DNA from: Pseudomonas sp. DC1.2
GTDB lineage: Bacteria; Pseudomonadota; Gammaproteobacteria; Pseudomonadales; Pseudomonadaceae
DNA length: 64,000 bases
Assembly (NCBI RefSeq): GCF_034351645.1
Contig: NZ_CP133782.1
Coordinates: 3,043,001 to 3,107,000 of the forward strand
Direction: 5' to 3'
Position 1 is the stretch's first letter; every line of letters starts with the position of its first letter. Below the pieces are notes generated by a model that was not told where the DNA came from, searched no databases, and saw only the letters and a program-made list of their open reading frames with translations. Made by a program: the position numbers and the translations under genes. Shown here in pieces: positions 63,139 to 64,000 of this stretch.

Positions 63139-64000
63139 TTAGAAAGTGGCCTGAAGGTTGAAATGCAGGCGCGAATCATGTTTTTGAGTGTTCGGCCCGT
63201 CGAGCAGTGGATAGCCCCAATCGAGGCTGCTGGACAGCCATTTGCTCAGGCTCGCGCGGGTGCCGAGGCCGACGCTGGCCAGGGCGTAATCGGCGTCCTG
63301 ATCGGGCAGTTCGTCACGCAGGGACAACTGGGCGCCTTCGGCGAAGGCATAGAGGCGCCACTCCTGAACGTAAGCGCCCAAGTACTTGGCGAGGGACGGC
63401 GTGCGCAGCTCTTGGCTGAGCAGGACGCCGTTGTCGCCGGTGCGCTCGGCGGCCAGGTAGCCTCGCACCGACGTCGCGCCGCCGGCTGAGAATTGCTCGT
63501 TCGACACCAACGGGCCGGATGCCAACTGGAACGCGGCTTTGCTCGCGCTCTGCCAATCATTAGCAAAGGTGTAGGTGTAATTGGTGTCGCCTTTGAGCAC
63601 CGCAAAGCTGGGGCTCGCGCGGTAGCGTTTGTAGTCAAATTCTTTGTCTGAGCTGCTATAACCGAACAGGCTGCGGGTGCCCGCCACCAAGCTCAAACCG
63701 AGACCCAACTGGCTGTTTTGGCTGTAGCGAAAACCGTTGTAGGCGAAGGTAAACGGCGCGTACTTGAGCGGCACCTTGTCGCTTTCGCCGCCGAGGGTCA
63801 GTTGCTCGTCGAAATCCTTGAAGTCGACACCAGCCGACAGCGAGTTGGCCCAGGCGCCGCTCGACGGCAGCGTGTAAATCGCCGATACGCCGTAAGAATG
63901 CCCTTTGCCCAGGACGTTGCTGCCGCCGAGGGTGGCGACGTTGCTGTCGGACTGATAACCAGCGAACTGCACGCTCCAGCGCTCACTCAACGGCGCGGTG
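63139..64000 (-). CDS. TpsB two-partner secretion transporter (FhaC/ShlB/PdtB-like), 5' end outside the window
   Basis: The frame is open to the window edge; the visible 286 residues are the C-terminal two thirds of the Omp85-like barrel. Recognisable segments are GVSAIYTLPSSGAWANSLSA, FQLASGPLVSNEQFSAGGAT and the conserved VRGYLAAERTGDNGVLLSQE (the L6-loop VRGY motif). The C-terminal strand HFNLQATF ends in Phe. POTRA domains lie off the right edge. It should secrete the exoprotein encoded at 30844-43128. It is 13 bases upstream of the exbB fusion and probably co-transcribed. Confidence 0.92.
   Translation of the reverse strand, partial: TAPLSERWSVQFAGYQSDSNVATLGGSNVLGKGHSYGVSAIYTLPSSGAWANSLSAGVDFKDFDEQLTLGGESDKVPLKYAPFTFAYNGFRYSQNSQLGLGLSLVAGTRSLFGYSSSDKEFDYKRYRASPSFAVLKGDTNYTYTFANDWQSASKAAFQLASGPLVSNEQFSAGGATSVRGYLAAERTGDNGVLLSQELRTPSLAKYLGAYVQEWRLYAFAEGAQLSLRDELPDQDADYALASVGLGTRASLSKWLSSSLDWGYPLLDGPNTQKHDSRLHFNLQATF

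Overview
The window looks like a chromosome segment of a fluorescent-group Pseudomonas. It is GC-rich and densely coded. It carries the lexA2-imuA-imuB-dnaE2 mutagenesis cassette, a Hxc-type second type II secretion system, a HxcQ-like lipoprotein secretin, and a giant haemagglutinin of the PdtA kind, all typical of that genus. No tRNA, rRNA or CRISPR array was seen.

Layout. 1-6.2 kb: the end of a YtcJ-like amidohydrolase; a HypX-like protein behind an almost perfect Anr/FNR-type promoter; and a GH63-type glycosidase on the opposite strand. 6.4-12.9 kb: a sterol-desaturase-like membrane protein fused to a START-like domain, a small YdcH protein, a UvrA2-like ATPase and a hybrid PAS sensor kinase. 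13.1-14.8 kb: a three-gene lipoprotein operon (CsgG-like, DUF4810, DUF799/GNA1162). 15.05-20.8 kb: the SOS mutagenesis operon, with a LexA2-type palindrome lying on the promoter and start region of lexA2. 20.8-24.5 kb: a LysR regulator divergent from a second, secreted YtcJ-like amidohydrolase, then a DyP peroxidase.

24.5-30.8 kb is an accessory island. It holds a DNase bacteriocin gene broken by one missing A in an A-run, followed by its immunity gene. Next comes a 118-base folded structure made of two inverted dif-like (XerC/XerD) sites. An unrecognised antitoxin/immunity-like gene sits behind the 3' end of an unidentified gene. That gene is interrupted by a 1.9-kb group II intron whose removal restores its reading frame. 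The island ends with an IS66 tnpA fragment cut by an intact IS30-family element.

30.8-64 kb is one functional neighbourhood: a 4094-residue two-partner-secretion exoprotein with DUF3739, a DING/PstS-like phosphate-binding protein, and a complete Hxc-type type II secretion system (gspF, E, D, M, L, K, G on the minus strand; gspI, H, J on the plus; gspC inserted on the minus). After these come a LysR regulator and an operon that starts with the TpsB transporter (cut by the window edge). That operon continues with an ExbB fused to DUF2341 and LamG-like domains, ExbD, a TonB-like protein, a putative porin, a coiled-coil periplasmic protein, a YbjN-like protein and a parvulin isomerase. The gene content matches my recollection of the phosphate-regulated hxc-pdt region of P. 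aeruginosa, but here the exoprotein gene is separated from its transporter by about 20 kb. A likely picture is that the Hxc machine exports the DING-type protein, while TpsB and the dedicated TonB-ExbB-ExbD complex handle secretion, anchoring or release of the exoprotein.
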